Source: Seriola aureovittata
Lineage: Eukaryota; Chordata; Actinopteri; Carangiformes; Carangidae
Assembly (NCBI RefSeq): GCF_021018895.1
Contig: NC_079387.1
Span: 2,476,583 to 2,540,582 of the forward strand
DNA: 64,000 nt
Direction of reading: 5' to 3'
The first letter of the stretch is position 1. The number at the start of each line of letters is the position of its first letter. The translations under genes were made by a program, and so were the position numbers. The notes below the pieces were generated by a model, which saw only the letters and a list, made by a program, of their open reading frames with translations, was not told the DNA's origin and did not search any database. Below, piece by piece: positions 28,601 through 34,873 of this stretch.

Positions 28601-29942
28601 CCCATAATTGAGAACTGCGATGTACTTTAAAGTCAGGCTGTCCTGTAACTGAAAGAACATCCGTTCCGTGTTTTGTTGAATGAGGATAACCTGGATGAGG
28701 CTGTCAACTCAATGACTACAGTGGTGGTAATGTGTGTCCTGCGTGTCCTCACCCAGCTTGTTCCTGTTAGACAGCAGGATGGAGGTGCAGTGGAGTACAT
28801 GAGGCAGGGCTGCTTGGACGAGCTCCCAGCGCGAGATACTCTGGATGGCCTCTGACAGGGCCGGTGACAGCCCATGGAGCTTATTCTCCACCAGCACCCG
28901 CTCAAAGGACTGGGGAGGCAGCCAGGGAGAGGAAGAAAAAAAAGACATCAGCCAGGGACTAAAGCCTTTTTCTTTGACTATCTAAATGTCCCACATGGCC
29001 TCAAGCAAGGCAATGCCTGTGGGAGAGACACTGGCAGCTCTGTTTGGATCCAAAGGGATCTGGAAAAGTGTCATTATGGATATGAGTTTCCAAAGGTCTG
29101 GCTCCTGGGTAATAGGAGGAAGCAAGGGCAAAAACTAATTTGTTAAATGCAAAATAAAGAGCCCACTTGATCTGCAGGTGCATTAAGGTAAAAACAGATT
29201 ACTGGGAAGGGAGCGATTATTTTCCCATCACCACACACATGGCATTATGAAATGACTTACCACACAAGATGCTTCATACTGTTTTCCCAACTTTGGACGC
29301 AGAAATGCACTGAAAAAAATAAAATAAAAACAATGGAAACATGCTCAGATTAGATTGAAACAAAATGACACTATGAAATCGCAAATGTCAGATAATATTT
29401 TTTAAACAACAAAGCATACTGTACATGCCATTTTACACCAACATGACAGTCATTTCACTGCAGCTAGTCCACATACCAGTCTATCTATTTGGCCAACTTT
29501 CCATTGAAAATTTGCTTCACAGGTGTGACATCATACGATCTGCATCCGTATGCATTCACAGTGAACACCTTGCAAAAAAAAAAAAAAAAAACATGCAGCC
29601 CACCCTCCTCCATTTATAACATTCAGTGAAACCGGTGAACTGATACACTCAGTGACACGGTTTCCCATTCACGGGTTGAAGCATATTAAGCCAATACATC
29701 TATTTTGACGCCAATCACAACAAAAATGCGGGTTTTCTTCTCATGTGTCAGGCTGAGACTTTGCCACGGCAGCTGTCAGATCCTTGATCCTCCTTATTTT
29801 CGGGCACTGGCACACACCTGTTATCAATTTCCACTGAAGCCCACACTAACCTGGTTTGCCTCCATAGGAAGGTCTGGATGGGGAACGGTATACCCTTCCC
29901 GCACTCCGGCTCATTTTCGTCCAGGCTTTTCCTCTTCACCAT
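1..29942 (-). CDS. unc80: UNC80, NALCN channel complex subunit (5' part of gene, spliced, truncated by left edge)
   Basis: UNC80 is a very large cytosolic scaffold that joins NALCN, UNC79 and FAM155A/NLF1 at the neuronal plasma membrane. It supports the background sodium leak current. Thirty-three constitutive exons with GT-AG borders and matching phases run from the ATG (revcomp at 29940-29942) to base 295 and sum to 1804 codons with no stop. Peptides from almost every exon match vertebrate UNC80 in order, for example LYCDIRQLVQFIKEAHGNVF and VWPRMEEGAQQIF. The vertebrate protein is about 3,250 residues, so the remaining C-terminal part lies left of base 1. Intron sizes are small except the one between exons 8 and 7, which is enlarged by a retrotransposon. 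A poly-glycine stretch in exon 13 is also found in mammals. The identification is from remembered orthologue sequence, but the co-linearity makes it very secure. Confidence 0.97.
295..426 (-). CDS. unc80: UNC80 exon 33, last in the window
   Basis: It encodes FTLPSPILGMPCVPIFDPPW and SVQDPINEDQS, conserved UNC80. It ends in phase 0 at gtaagtctg. Bases 1-294 are intron, AT-rich with a short TAA/TAT run. The next exon lies outside the window. Confidence 0.95.
531..712 (-). CDS. unc80: UNC80 exon 32
   Basis: It encodes AMFLLCAVKVPDAV and LWRFRYQVWPRMEEGAQQIF, conserved UNC80. It runs from phase 1 to 0. Confidence 0.95.
968..1106 (-). CDS. unc80: UNC80 exon 31
   Basis: It encodes SPAPLSLLIKAAPILTDDMY and QPAAWELLLSVDEHM. 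It runs from phase 0 to 1, with donor gtgagtcg. Confidence 0.95.
1213..1320 (-). CDS. unc80: UNC80 exon 30
   Basis: It encodes CSDKSCLRTPSMKRR and GMLKYIRNQ. It is 36 codons, phase 0 to 0, with acceptor ctctgccctcag. Confidence 0.93.
1427..1630 (-). CDS. unc80: UNC80 exon 29
   Basis: It encodes ILLCNQQSFICTHIDFCHPH with a dense Cys/His cluster and ARLVRAIKLVYGETVDSLRE. The donor is the weaker gttcgttt. It is 68 codons, phase 0 to 0. Confidence 0.94.
1720..1817 (-). CDS. unc80: UNC80 exon 28
   Basis: It encodes STSEPSIEPEGPSSGGAED and NYHRNMSWLH, matching UNC80. It runs from phase 1 to 0. Confidence 0.93.
2162..2371 (-). CDS. unc80: UNC80 exon 27
   Basis: It encodes IRIGGSRLLQIKGARSFRVK, GGSLSSIRRAGSLKSTKLSR and RDTVTDI. 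It has several RxxS-type potential phosphorylation motifs. It runs from phase 1 to 1. Confidence 0.95.
2479..2656 (-). CDS. unc80: UNC80 exon 26
   Basis: It encodes DLDSCRLRLDPELGRHRYER, KISFAGILDDED and SSSHTLKSD. It runs from phase 0 to 1. Confidence 0.94.
2787..2920 (-). CDS. unc80: UNC80 exon 25
   Basis: It encodes NPTKCGCPFALKMAACQLLL and EITTFLRETFPCLPRPRTEP. The acceptor ctgcctgaag is the one that keeps frame with exon 24, though another AG lies 6 nt further in. The right border is therefore slightly less certain. Confidence 0.9.
3135..3270 (-). CDS. unc80: UNC80 exon 24
   Basis: It encodes NILGYIYDEETKRRMRKEDE and an acidic EEEDYLDD end. It runs from phase 0 to 1, with donor gtgagtcg. 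Confidence 0.94.
3370..3582 (-). CDS. unc80: UNC80 exon 23
   Basis: It encodes EAPVVARASLFLECARFVHR and GNWPEWMKGHHVNITKRGLS, then IVGNKRNQKLQWNAAK. It is 71 codons, phase 0 to 0. Confidence 0.96.
3708..3880 (-). CDS. unc80: UNC80 exon 22
   Basis: It encodes KNKNVVNLGAIRQGMKRF and LLNCCEPGTIPDASILAAAL, conserved UNC80. The first 17 residues are diverged. It runs from phase 1 to 0. Confidence 0.94.
3881..5571 (-). other. UNC80 intron between exons 22 and 21
   Basis: There is no convincing coding exon. It starts with a purine-rich (GAGGA) stretch on the plus strand near 3890-3950. The rest is AT-rich, apart from a more GC-balanced block at about 4920-5110 of unknown origin. Confidence 0.7.
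5572..5725 (-). CDS. unc80: UNC80 exon 21
   Basis: It encodes VKFTSAVKLSEGG and EENFFKRLG, then a diverged basic stretch (KWRSGRRNPSKLHHTEEKD). It runs from phase 0 to 1. Confidence 0.92.
6009..6115 (-). CDS. unc80: UNC80 exon 20
   Basis: It encodes NWLKRSSLSGLTDGVEDLLD and SSVDRLSFIRQSSK, almost identical to mammals. It runs from phase 1 to 0. Confidence 0.96.
6116..7744 (-). other. UNC80 intron between exon 20 and the 24-nt microexon
   Basis: It contains homopolymer A/T tracts, a CA microsatellite at 6245-6283 and a short TA run near 7050. No coding exon is visible. Confidence 0.7.
6245..6283. repeat. CA microsatellite
   Basis: Uninterrupted (CA)n of about 19 units in a UNC80 intron, followed by a G6 run. 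Confidence 0.95.
7745..7768 (-). CDS. unc80: Candidate 24-nt UNC80 microexon
   Basis: It sits between acceptor ctcttttttttag and donor gtaatttt. Phase 1 to 1 inserts EPELKKPT between KLPI and GNWLKRSS of the flanking exons with no stop and restores the glycine codon. Direct exon 19-20 joining gives KLPIGNWLKRSS as in the mammalian isoform I remember, so this would be an optional cassette. Confidence 0.6.
7850..8058 (-). CDS. unc80: UNC80 exon 19
   Basis: It encodes GRKDFWRKMFKSQSAASDTS, then TSECTTAHSGTTTDRRSRSR and RKKLKLPI. Its acceptor follows a run of about a dozen cytosines. It ends in phase 1, compatible with either the 24-nt microexon or exon 20. Confidence 0.95.
8303..8401 (-). CDS. 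unc80: UNC80 exon 18
   Basis: It encodes SEAGVSGEKGQVSSAADECR and RPPQTPE, a diverged but recognisable UNC80 linker. It runs from phase 2 to 2. Confidence 0.9.
8402..9496 (-). other. UNC80 intron between exons 18 and 17
   Basis: It is AT-rich with a short CA run next to the exon 18 acceptor. Nothing else was recognised. Confidence 0.65.
9497..9660 (-). CDS. unc80: UNC80 exon 17
   Basis: It encodes LYCDIRQLVQFIKEAHGNVF and RRVALSALLDSAEK, nearly invariant in vertebrates, then a Lys/Pro-rich tail. It runs from phase 0 to 2. Confidence 0.96.
9661..11251 (-). other. UNC80 introns around exon 16
   Basis: Outside exon 16 (10564-10712) I see no further exon down to the 15-nt microexon. There is a short poly-G run near 10845. 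Confidence 0.6.
10564..10712 (-). CDS. unc80: UNC80 exon 16
   Basis: It encodes KAGFGNNFTTGDNKS and ITRCASTTHELHSPENL, matching UNC80. It runs from phase 1 to 0, with donor gtgagtgg. Confidence 0.95.
11252..11266 (-). CDS. unc80: Candidate 15-nt UNC80 microexon
   Basis: The sequence AGTACGGCAGTGCAG lies between a strong acceptor (cctcttttctcttgcag) and a strong donor (gtgagagg). Its phase (1 to 1) fits exons 15 and 16. Inclusion changes D-N-K to D-KYGSAD-K, a net gain of five residues with no stop. The UNC80 isoform I remember lacks it. No transcript evidence was available. Confidence 0.6.
11267..12928 (-). other. UNC80 intron between exon 15 and the 15-nt microexon
   Basis: It is non-coding and mostly occupied from about 12030 to 12750 by degenerate interspersed repeats. 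A CA run borders the exon 15 donor. Confidence 0.65.
12030..12750. repeat. Degenerate interspersed repeats (percomorph-type)
   Basis: The central part (about 12320-12640) repeats the words TTAGCATG / CATGCTAA / GAGCATGTT many times and ends in CAGAGCTGCCTGACTCTAGAC. It resembles a common dispersed repeat of percomorph genomes. The flanks (12040-12130 and 12660-12740) carry AATTAATCAAC-type motifs of a second family. The family assignment is from memory. Confidence 0.5.
12929..13076 (-). CDS. unc80: UNC80 exon 15
   Basis: It encodes AQNCLTSLYKLDKLQFRQT, then YVNKDSLNNIVDFLHALLGF and MEPITD. It ends in phase 1 at gtaagtatg, which accepts either the 15-nt microexon or exon 16. Confidence 0.95.
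13541..13672 (-). CDS. unc80: UNC80 exon 14
   Basis: It encodes HRLALTMLIKIVKSLGCAYG then CGEGHRGLSGDRLR, almost identical to human. It is 44 codons, phase 0 to 0. Confidence 0.95.
13780..14115 (-). CDS. unc80: UNC80 exon 13 with poly-glycine linker
   Basis: It opens with AVLRALYAVLSHDISS and ICDVALNIIDCLLQLGVVPG, then becomes a low-complexity linker with long glycine runs and a Lys/Asp-rich end. The mammalian protein has a glycine-rich linker at the same place. It is 112 codons, phase 0 to 0. Confidence 0.93.
14238..14506 (-). CDS. unc80: UNC80 exon 12
   Basis: It encodes ASFNVGYADFFTEHMKKL and CANLPRSLTDSCINYS, conserved UNC80 segments. It runs from phase 1 to 0, with donor gtaagtg. Confidence 0.95.
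14507..15240 (-). other. UNC80 intron between exons 12 and 11
   Basis: It is AT-rich and non-coding. I see nothing further in it. Confidence 0.65.
15241..15381 (-). CDS. unc80: UNC80 exon 11
   Basis: It encodes KFTRRGSTD, SLSAKHSHSHH and NTVKE, matching UNC80. It runs from phase 1 to 1, with donor gtaagg. Confidence 0.94.
15382..15994 (-). other. UNC80 intron between exons 11 and 10
   Basis: It is AT-rich and non-coding. I see nothing further in it. Confidence 0.65.
15995..16211 (-). CDS. unc80: UNC80 exon 10
   Basis: It encodes REDRERKGSIPFHHTGKK and FLLHEDHLDVSPTRSTFSF, nearly identical to the mammalian protein. It runs from phase 0 to 1. Confidence 0.95.
16349..16483 (-). CDS. unc80: UNC80 exon 9
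   Basis: It encodes DMSLKCNEEGKSLSTETF and AVPDLSSDLGMNIFKK, matching UNC80. It is 45 codons, phase 0 to 0, with donor gtcagac. Confidence 0.94.
16603..16876 (-). CDS. unc80: UNC80 exon 8
   Basis: It encodes ATYFDVAVLRCLLQPHW, then LPRPRSSSMVAA and SLVNTHKTQ, all conserved UNC80 segments. The acceptor tract is tttcctctccttccag. Only 46 nt of original intron remain between this exon and the antisense retrotransposon. Confidence 0.95.
16923..18520 (+). repeat. 5' LTR
   Basis: It has TG...CA ends with 7-bp inverted terminal repeats. A CA-rich microsatellite lies at 17971-18030, interrupted by two AA steps. A TATA-like word (GTATATG) lies near 18033 and an AATAAA at 18077-18082, a plausible polyadenylation signal. 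A short AT-rich palindromic block (TAATATTAATATT) lies near 18340. The small ORFs inside recur in the other LTR and are not convincing genes. Confidence 0.93.
18521..19381 (+). other. Retroelement leader with primer-site-like motif
   Basis: TGGTGCCCCCGTGTGAGGCC begins 3 nt after the LTR, the usual place for a tRNA primer-binding site. I could not assign the tRNA; the first seven bases fit the tRNA-His 3' end, but the rest do not. The leader is 0.86 kb and has no long ORF. It contains repeated CTGTTACTGCC blocks near 18947, 19044 and 19097. Confidence 0.6.
19382..21139 (+). CDS. Retrotransposon gag-like protein (585 aa)
   Basis: This would be the structural polyprotein of the LTR element, forming the particle that packages element RNA. 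Residues about 70-125 are heptad-rich (VKSLRAQNAFLLQEVKEANK) and probably a coiled coil. A Ser/Pro-rich linker follows to about 270. Residues about 275-460 look like a capsid-type gag domain (IENYFRELDHNL, DFYQRLRHAYFQG, FLRNLHP). The C-terminus is strongly basic (RRDRHSHNRSRRRP), then acidic and Ser-rich. There is no CCHC zinc knuckle and no protease motif. The frame is intact, with AACAATGG at the start. It is not a host gene: it lies between the LTRs and opposite to UNC80. Confidence 0.85.
   Translation: MENSCVEQFISSLAQSLKPGYLEFISKLNSSECSKEIDLLLSDKGDAQTASKGPLLRCVLLNFHRQTSISLQSQAALEEEVKSLRAQNAFLLQEVKEANKKAMRYLGDLHAAELDLCSHKEELLRVKSECFVPPRSVSACDSGFSASHSSLNDRLTPPPLKGWDKFPTDPKSWEMKSAPQPPLRDRGYTHLTSHLPETDTEETGSLSGRGYSCSHQPLMHNSFNCAHPSNRRTKTFPDCSASSLHLHESDDRCSAPSSSPASIVSPSSVGTSQCPRLEALELLAKDIEHFDPDSSDQHIENYFRELDHNLIDLPHATQREKTKLVWKTSSKAVHKFMQSLPPSVRDDYKKLCQALTEEFSPAADEIESLVAASQIKHSRHEHPNDFYQRLRHAYFQGRNTPGLEQNSTFKSLFLRNLHPCVRTHVTLMTHQGKPTMQEIKKMTKMAWETMVNSKARGKTTEPSNSNTLASHRHVTSKDHPQNRSKGGDKRPHMGGERNRHAHQVRRDRHSHNRSRRRPYAEILAQTQDQSTHGSDNDHVISDHVNSDSDNASECSSFSYSKCYSLVPQVKENLKLRRSRVRRTEY
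21140..21580 (+). other. Retroelement 3' untranslated region and polypurine tract
   Basis: There are 441 bp with no pol-like ORF after the gag stop. A short GCA run lies near 21200. The last 11 bases (AAAGGGGGGAC) form a polypurine tract abutting the 3' LTR. Confidence 0.8.
21581..23178 (+). repeat. 3' LTR
   Basis: It is the same length as the 5' LTR, and I found no difference outside the CA tract, which is uninterrupted here (22633-22688). The polyadenylation signal AATAAA is at 22735-22740. Confidence 0.93.
23770..23850. repeat. TA run and GA microsatellite
   Basis: A short (TA)n tract is followed by an interrupted (GA)n tract of about 57 bases in UNC80 intron 7. Confidence 0.9.
24005..24118. 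promoter_or_regulatory. Pair of RFX X-box-like motifs in UNC80 intron
   Basis: GTTGCCGTAGAAAC (24005-24018) and GTTGCCATGGAAAC (24105-24118) are spaced exactly 100 bp apart. The second differs from the palindromic X-box GTTGCCATGGCAAC at one position. RFX factors bind this motif; binding here is inferred. Confidence 0.45.
26393..26535 (-). CDS. unc80: UNC80 exon 7
   Basis: It encodes FQVVCETTQSD followed by a Ser/Pro-rich linker and a KGPAKK end. It is shorter than the human counterpart. The donor gtaagc gives phase 2, which fits exon 8 exactly. The next intron downstream holds the retrotransposon. Confidence 0.88.
26832..26896 (-). CDS. unc80: UNC80 exon 6
   Basis: This 65-nt exon encodes AKRNSPVNNQC and a Gly/Pro-rich end. 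It matches the human AKRSSPINSQ segment. It runs from phase 1 to 0, with donor gtgagtaa. Confidence 0.88.
27010..27133 (-). CDS. unc80: UNC80 exon 5
   Basis: It encodes SDLTFRLASGLVIWQPMW, a highly conserved UNC80 segment, then FTALIKPVRNIVT. It runs from phase 0 to phase 1, with donor gtgaaaaa. Confidence 0.94.
27690..28030 (-). CDS. unc80: UNC80 exon 4
   Basis: It contains AETKLLHTLHWMLLEA near its start and MATVELFVFLFAPL near its end, both conserved. The middle is a Ser/Gly/Pro-rich linker that differs from mammals. It runs from phase 1 to phase 0. Confidence 0.94.
28031..28752 (-). other. UNC80 intron between exons 4 and 3
   Basis: It is non-coding and contains a degenerate interspersed repeat (see 28190-28415). 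The rest is AT-rich. Confidence 0.7.
28190..28415 (+). repeat. Degenerate copy of a dispersed fish repeat
   Basis: It shares with copies at 54190-54480 and 56330-56600 the order GACTGTTG..GACAAA, CACTTT/TCACT, then AATGAAAATAGTCAAC-type ends. The pattern matches a repeat I associate with percomorph genomes. Boundaries are approximate. Confidence 0.5.
28753..28909 (-). CDS. unc80: UNC80 exon 3
   Basis: It encodes LVENKLHGLSPALSEAIQS and ends ..NRNKLG, both matching UNC80. The acceptor is ctccccag, the donor gtgagg, and the exon ends in phase 1. Confidence 0.94.
28910..29850 (-). other. UNC80 introns 1 and 2
   Basis: Apart from the 49-nt exon 2, this stretch shows only short A/T tracts. Confidence 0.65.
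29261..29309 (-). CDS. unc80: UNC80 exon 2
   Basis: This 49-nt exon encodes AFLRPKLGKQYEASCV, flanked by ttttttcag and gtaagtc. It takes phase 2 from exon 1 and ends in phase 0. Confidence 0.92.
29851..29942 (-). CDS. unc80: UNC80 exon 1 (start codon)
   Basis: The ATG opens with MVKRKS and runs to IPFPIQTFLWRQT, the conserved UNC80 N-terminus. The exon ends in phase 2 at a GT donor (gttagtg). An in-frame ORF extends upstream through the GA repeat, but homology begins at this Met, so this start was chosen. Confidence 0.93.
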
Positions 29943-30124
29943 TTTGGCCGGACCTGCCTGCCTGCTTGCCCGCCCGCCTGCGTGCGACCACCGGACCGGG
30001 CTGCTGGCTCTGCCCAGGTGACCAGCGAGCTTCCCCTCACGACATGATTGGGTTCGTCCTGCGTAAAATGGCTGCAAGTATCGGTCGGTCGGCGGCAATA
30101 GAGAGAGAGAGAGAGAGAGAACGG

Positions 30125-30173
<49 letters not shown>

Positions 30174-30300
30174 CAAGGGTGGGGGGTGGAGGGTGGGGGA
30201 GACGGAGAAGGAGAGAGCGCTCTGATTTCAGCACCTCCCTCACCGGACAGTGACAGTTGATCGGCGTGCTAATTTGTCGGCGGCGGAGCTTAAAGACGCA
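29943..30300 (-). promoter_or_regulatory. unc80: UNC80 5' UTR and probable promoter region
   Basis: It is GC-rich with several CpGs immediately upstream of the UNC80 ATG, including a GCCCGCCCGCC block. It contains a GA microsatellite (30101-30173). The transcription start cannot be fixed from sequence alone. Confidence 0.5.
30101..30173. repeat. GA microsatellite in UNC80 5' region
   Basis: It is (GA)n with a few interruptions, polypurine on the plus strand (so TC on the transcribed sense of UNC80), 160-230 bp upstream of the start codon. Confidence 0.95.
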
Positions 30301-31260
30301 GTGTGCAGCTGAGCCAGATGTTTTTTCCGTGTCAGCTGCTGTGCTTCGTTATGGGAGAGGGCACACATACACTGCACATATGGATAAAAAAAAATAATAA
30401 TAAAAAAATTGCTGCTGATTTGCACCTGAATGGTGCATTCACACGAGGGTTAACATCCCCTACCCCCCATTTGAATGTCAACAGGTTGTTTAATAACCCA
30501 GGTGGACAATCTATGTAGTGGCCTATGAAAGAATTGTGTTGGAGGAAGTATTCAGTCTTGTTTTCTGAAATAAGTATAGCAATACAACACTATAAAATAT
30601 TGCACATAATGCAGGTTCTGCATAAGTGCATGCATTCTGCACAAGGGAAAGTATTGACTACAAAAGGTACTTCGATTATCAAAATGAAAAATAATCATTC
30701 GGCATATTGCTCCTTTCATTCATTTAATCTGTAGTAATGCATCATATTTTATAAGCTGATCATATGTTTTGTATGTAGCCTAAAGTCTTTATCTGCAAAA
30801 AAAAAAATAGACAGATGTATGTATGTACCGGGGTAAATATTGGAGTAGAATTATTATTATGATTTTGCTAAGGTTATTTTTTGAGACTTTGAAAAGCTGC
30901 TTCTGGAAACCCCTGAAAACATTATACAGCTGCTTTTACATGATGAGTAGGAGCTGTGACAAGCAAACTAGGCTTTAAAATAGGTGTAAAAACCCTTTAA
31001 ATAAAGTTATCATCCACCACTGGATACAGCCACCACTATACATAAGTAGGCTACTACAATTCTACTTACTTAGAAATGAAAAAAAGGGGTTTTAAGGTCG
31101 GTTATGTAGCAGACTTTCTTGGTAGGAACCAGTAAATTTCATGAGGTTGCCACTGGCAGTTTTTCACAATAAAAGTCTCCAATATATCAGTATAGACACC
31201 AGCCATGCACATTAACATATTGTCCCTATTCACTTATACATATACATAAAAAAATAAAAA
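30301..31260. other. Intergenic DNA between MAP2 and UNC80
   Basis: It is AT-rich with no ORF of note. Nothing was recognised apart from homopolymer A tracts. Confidence 0.65.
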
Positions 31261-31276
31261 CTAGAGAGAACCACTT

Positions 31277-31291
31277 TTTATTTTCTTTATT
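31277..31291 (-). terminator. Candidate polyadenylation signals for MAP2
   Basis: Two AATAAA hexamers lie on the minus strand nine bases apart, in AT-rich DNA 1.7 kb past the MAP2 stop. Confidence 0.4.
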
Positions 31292-32829
31292 TCTGTTGTC
31301 ATCATCATCCTGTAGGAGCATTTGTCATCAGTACGTCTCAAACATTGGAGAGTGTGCACACATCTACATGGTCTTTTAAATACACTTACACAGGCAAAGA
31401 GGGGCTGGGGAGCACGGGAGCAAGAATATAGGAAGCACAGAAGAACACTGGAGGGGCAGCTGACATTGGGGAGGAGAAGAAGAGAGGGGGGGTGAGGGTG
31501 GGGGGTAGAGTAATTTCACAATGGTGAGCAGAGAATATGTTAGAACTGTTCTGTTTTTTACTCTTTTTTTTTTAATGAATCCTAACAGCTGCAAGTTGAG
31601 GGTCTTTTTCAGTTTCTTCTTTCATTTCCTCTAAAGTTACCGGTTCAATCGCACAAAAGGGCCAAGTAGCTGCTCTTTCAAATGGAATGTTTTCATATAA
31701 AGCTTCTTACTTTCCACTTCTTCTTCTTTTTTCTTTTTTTTTTTTTAAAACAAACTTCGGGCCCTTTGTCCATTCAGATACGTTGTACGACCCCCTCTCT
31801 GCCAAAAGGAGAAAAGTCACAGGAGCGTGAGAGGCTTTTTAGGGATCTGACCTTGAAGTTTAGACACTAGGATGCACCCTGGCCATTTACACTCGCACTG
31901 ACAAGTTTAAGATTTCTCCAAATAGATCTAATTTATTTATAATTCATTTGCCATGCCAGCATAACAGCGTTGATGTAGCCTAATAAAACCACAGCGCTAA
32001 TGTAAAACCAAACAAAGAGCAGCCCATTGGTTTGAAGAAAAGAGAACAGAAGAGAAATCTATTGGAAAGCTAGCCTTTTAGCACTTGACTCAACATAACT
32101 GCAATGGTTATCAACATTTAAGTGCTAATAAGCCAGTGCAGCCACAGGGAACATACAAAACTGGAACAACTTCCACTACAGTGACATATATAAAAAGAAA
32201 ACATAGCAAGAGAACACAATTTGTCCAACAATTCAGCACATATCAGGAAAATCATAAGTTTAAAATCCAACCAACGAACAAACAAAAATTCATGTTGTTT
32301 GACTTAAAATGTCACATTTTATCAGACATGCTCATCAACCATTCTTTTGCAGGTACAGTTACACGCCATGTTTCTTTAAGTTATGTCTCTCACACACAGA
32401 TGTATCTTTAAGACTACCGTCTAGTATCTAGTAGCTATATCTTGCATTCAGTACCATATAAATTCTGAATGGACGTTATGCATGAGTTCACCTTAAAGTT
32501 TATCCCCATACAAGTGGAATGTAGTGATGCTTTTCACGCTAAAAATATCACTGTACAATCATAAAACCATCAACGCGTTCTTAGACAAACACATCCAGTC
32601 AAACCTTCGTATTAGGCCTATCTGAAACAAAACAGAAAAGTCCATATTTCGAGTGAACAAAAATGAATGGAAAAACAAAATTAAGATTGACTGGGCGTGT
32701 CCCTTTTAAAGGGGGTGAATGACGGATAATCTTAGAATTCAGTTTTTTAAAATCCCACGGGAAAGGGTGGAAGGGGTGTTGATGGACAAGACAGTCAATC
32801 AACTACAACAGCAGAACCTATGGGGTCAA

Positions 32830-32839
32830 GTGTGTGTGT

Positions 32840-32870
<31 letters not shown>

Positions 32871-32881
32871 GCGGGGGGGGG
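32830..32881. repeat. GT repeat followed by poly-G run
   Basis: (GT)n runs to about 32854, then about 27 bases that are all G except one C. It is probably length-variable and hard to sequence. Confidence 0.9.
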
Positions 32882-33017
32882 TCATGTTGCAGTGAGGAAC
32901 CATGGGAGAACACTGGATGCTTATCAGTGAATGAGACCGATGGGAAGAGGAGTAATGGTGTGGATTTTTTTTTTTTCTTTCTTTTTCGGAGGGGTCTCCG
33001 AAGCGGAGGCAGCCGGC

Positions 33018-33227
33018 TCATAAGCCCTGCTTGGCCAGAGCGGCGGTGACATCCTGGGCCAGCGTGGAGAGCTGTGGTGACTCCAGGAGATTGATGCTGC
33101 CGGCGGAGGACAGGCGAGGGGAAGTGCCTCCTGTCTCGACCCCGGGGGAGTGGGTGACGACGATTTCAGCGCCGTGGTCCACTCGGGCTTTGGCTGATTC
33201 CCGGAAGCTCAGCTTGTGGCTCTCAAT
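33018..33227 (-). CDS. map2: MAP2 last exon: C-terminal tail and stop
   Basis: It encodes [40 protein letters not shown] and TAALAKQGL, then TGA at 33018-33020. It matches the MAP2/tau family end. Confidence 0.97.
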   Translation of the reverse strand: MESHKLSFRESAKARVDHGAEIVVTHSPGVETGGTSPRLSSAGSINLLESPQLSTLAQDVTAALAKQGL

Positions 33228-34842
33228 CTAGCGGGTACGGACAAGAGACTTTAGGTCAAGGTTATTTTCTCTTGGGAAGGACAGAGACATCGTGTGCACA
33301 AGATATTTGCGTGCTTCTTTTTACCATAACATTGCCCCCTCCAGGAATGTGGGCGGTGTTGTCCAGGGAGCCGACCTTGGCATGGGCCTTTTCTTTAAAG
33401 TCCAGCTTCTGATTCTCAATACGCACGTGGCCTCCCCCTGGGAGCAGGACAGCAAGAAGGAGAGGAAAAGAAATAAACCTGTGCTGCATCACTTCTCCCT
33501 AGCTACGCTCAGGGCAAAGACTCAGTCTGTGCAATTCAGTACACATGTTTGAGTTGGTACCATGTTTGATTTGATTAATTCTGTACATACGGTATCATAT
33601 AAGGCAGGGAATATGGCTGAAATCCTATACTGACATATTAAAACATGGCACAGGTATGTAAAATCACATATAAAATAGTTAAATTGAGACCAAACAGCAG
33701 AAATGTACATGTATAAACTCTGCAAGATAATCTAAACTAAATGAGCTTTTAAGTTTGTTATGTTTGGATGTTAGATCTTTGTAATCTTATTATCTCTACA
33801 TATTAACTTCAGACATTATATGCTGCACTGATAAAGAGCAGCTCCTTACACAAAGTGGCACATTAAATATTGTGTATACACAAGGGTCATTAAAAAGCAG
33901 CCCTTTATGGTACCTGGCTTGTGGTGGATGTTGGACATAGAGCCGCACTTGGCAGTGACGTGGCTCAAGTCGATCTTCTTGGTTTGGATTTGGATCTGTG
34001 GGCAGCACTGTACATTAAATCCAAGTTTACAAGAAAAAGACAGTGAGGGAAGCTAGACGCTACACACACACCTTGTAGAGATGGAACCTAAACAAAGTAA
34101 CAGACGTGAAATGAAGAGGAAGACGATGCGATATGTTTTGTGATGCAAAGCCAAAAGTCGGTATGGAAAAGTTGCAAATCAGCTACAGGATGACACAACA
34201 CGAAGAACGAATGGAGACGGATTAGGTCGAGCAATGCTGATGAGACATCGTCGACGTCGGCTCCCCGGAGAGGGTTAACATGAATAGCAAGCAGCGACAA
34301 CACAGACAGCAAGCAAACACAGAACGCGGGCACTACATGATGCTACAGGGAGCAGATGCTTCAATTAAACTTTATTGTCCATGGGTGATATGAATTAGTG
34401 CGTCTACAAACACTGTTAAAAAGATACGGTGACAACCCTGCATGCTGTAGAGAGGTGTTTATGTTAAGATTTTATACACTCTGCAGAGATACTGCATGTT
34501 GTGGCCCAGGCAAATAAAAAAAAATATATATTTTTGGTGCAAATGAAAGTAGAAAATTGAATATATTTGCTTCTGGGGCACAAAACACAGTTGATAAAGA
34601 TGACGACACTCCACGGCTACAGTTCACAGACACGTTCATGGCTAAATGTGTTTAGTTTATTAGAATGAGAGGACTTGGAGAGATGCTTTTGAATGTGTGT
34701 GTGTATGTGCTTTTCTGCGGAGTCACTCACGTTTCCCCCGCCTGCTGTGTGCTGGAGTTTGTCCAGGGAGCCACATTTAGACTGAACGTGGCTAAAATCC
34801 AGTTTAACACTTGGAATCATGACCTGGGAATGACAGGGTGAC

Positions 34843-34873
<31 letters not shown>

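Larger units (their letters stand above)
31261..33017 (-). other. map2: MAP2 3' UTR (probable extent)
   Basis: The sequence downstream of the MAP2 stop has no competing gene. AATAAA on the minus strand occurs at 31277-31282 and 31286-31291, with another AT-rich candidate near 31932. A GT plus poly-G tract lies at 32830-32881, about 140 bp after the stop. The end point is a guess from these signals. Confidence 0.45.
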
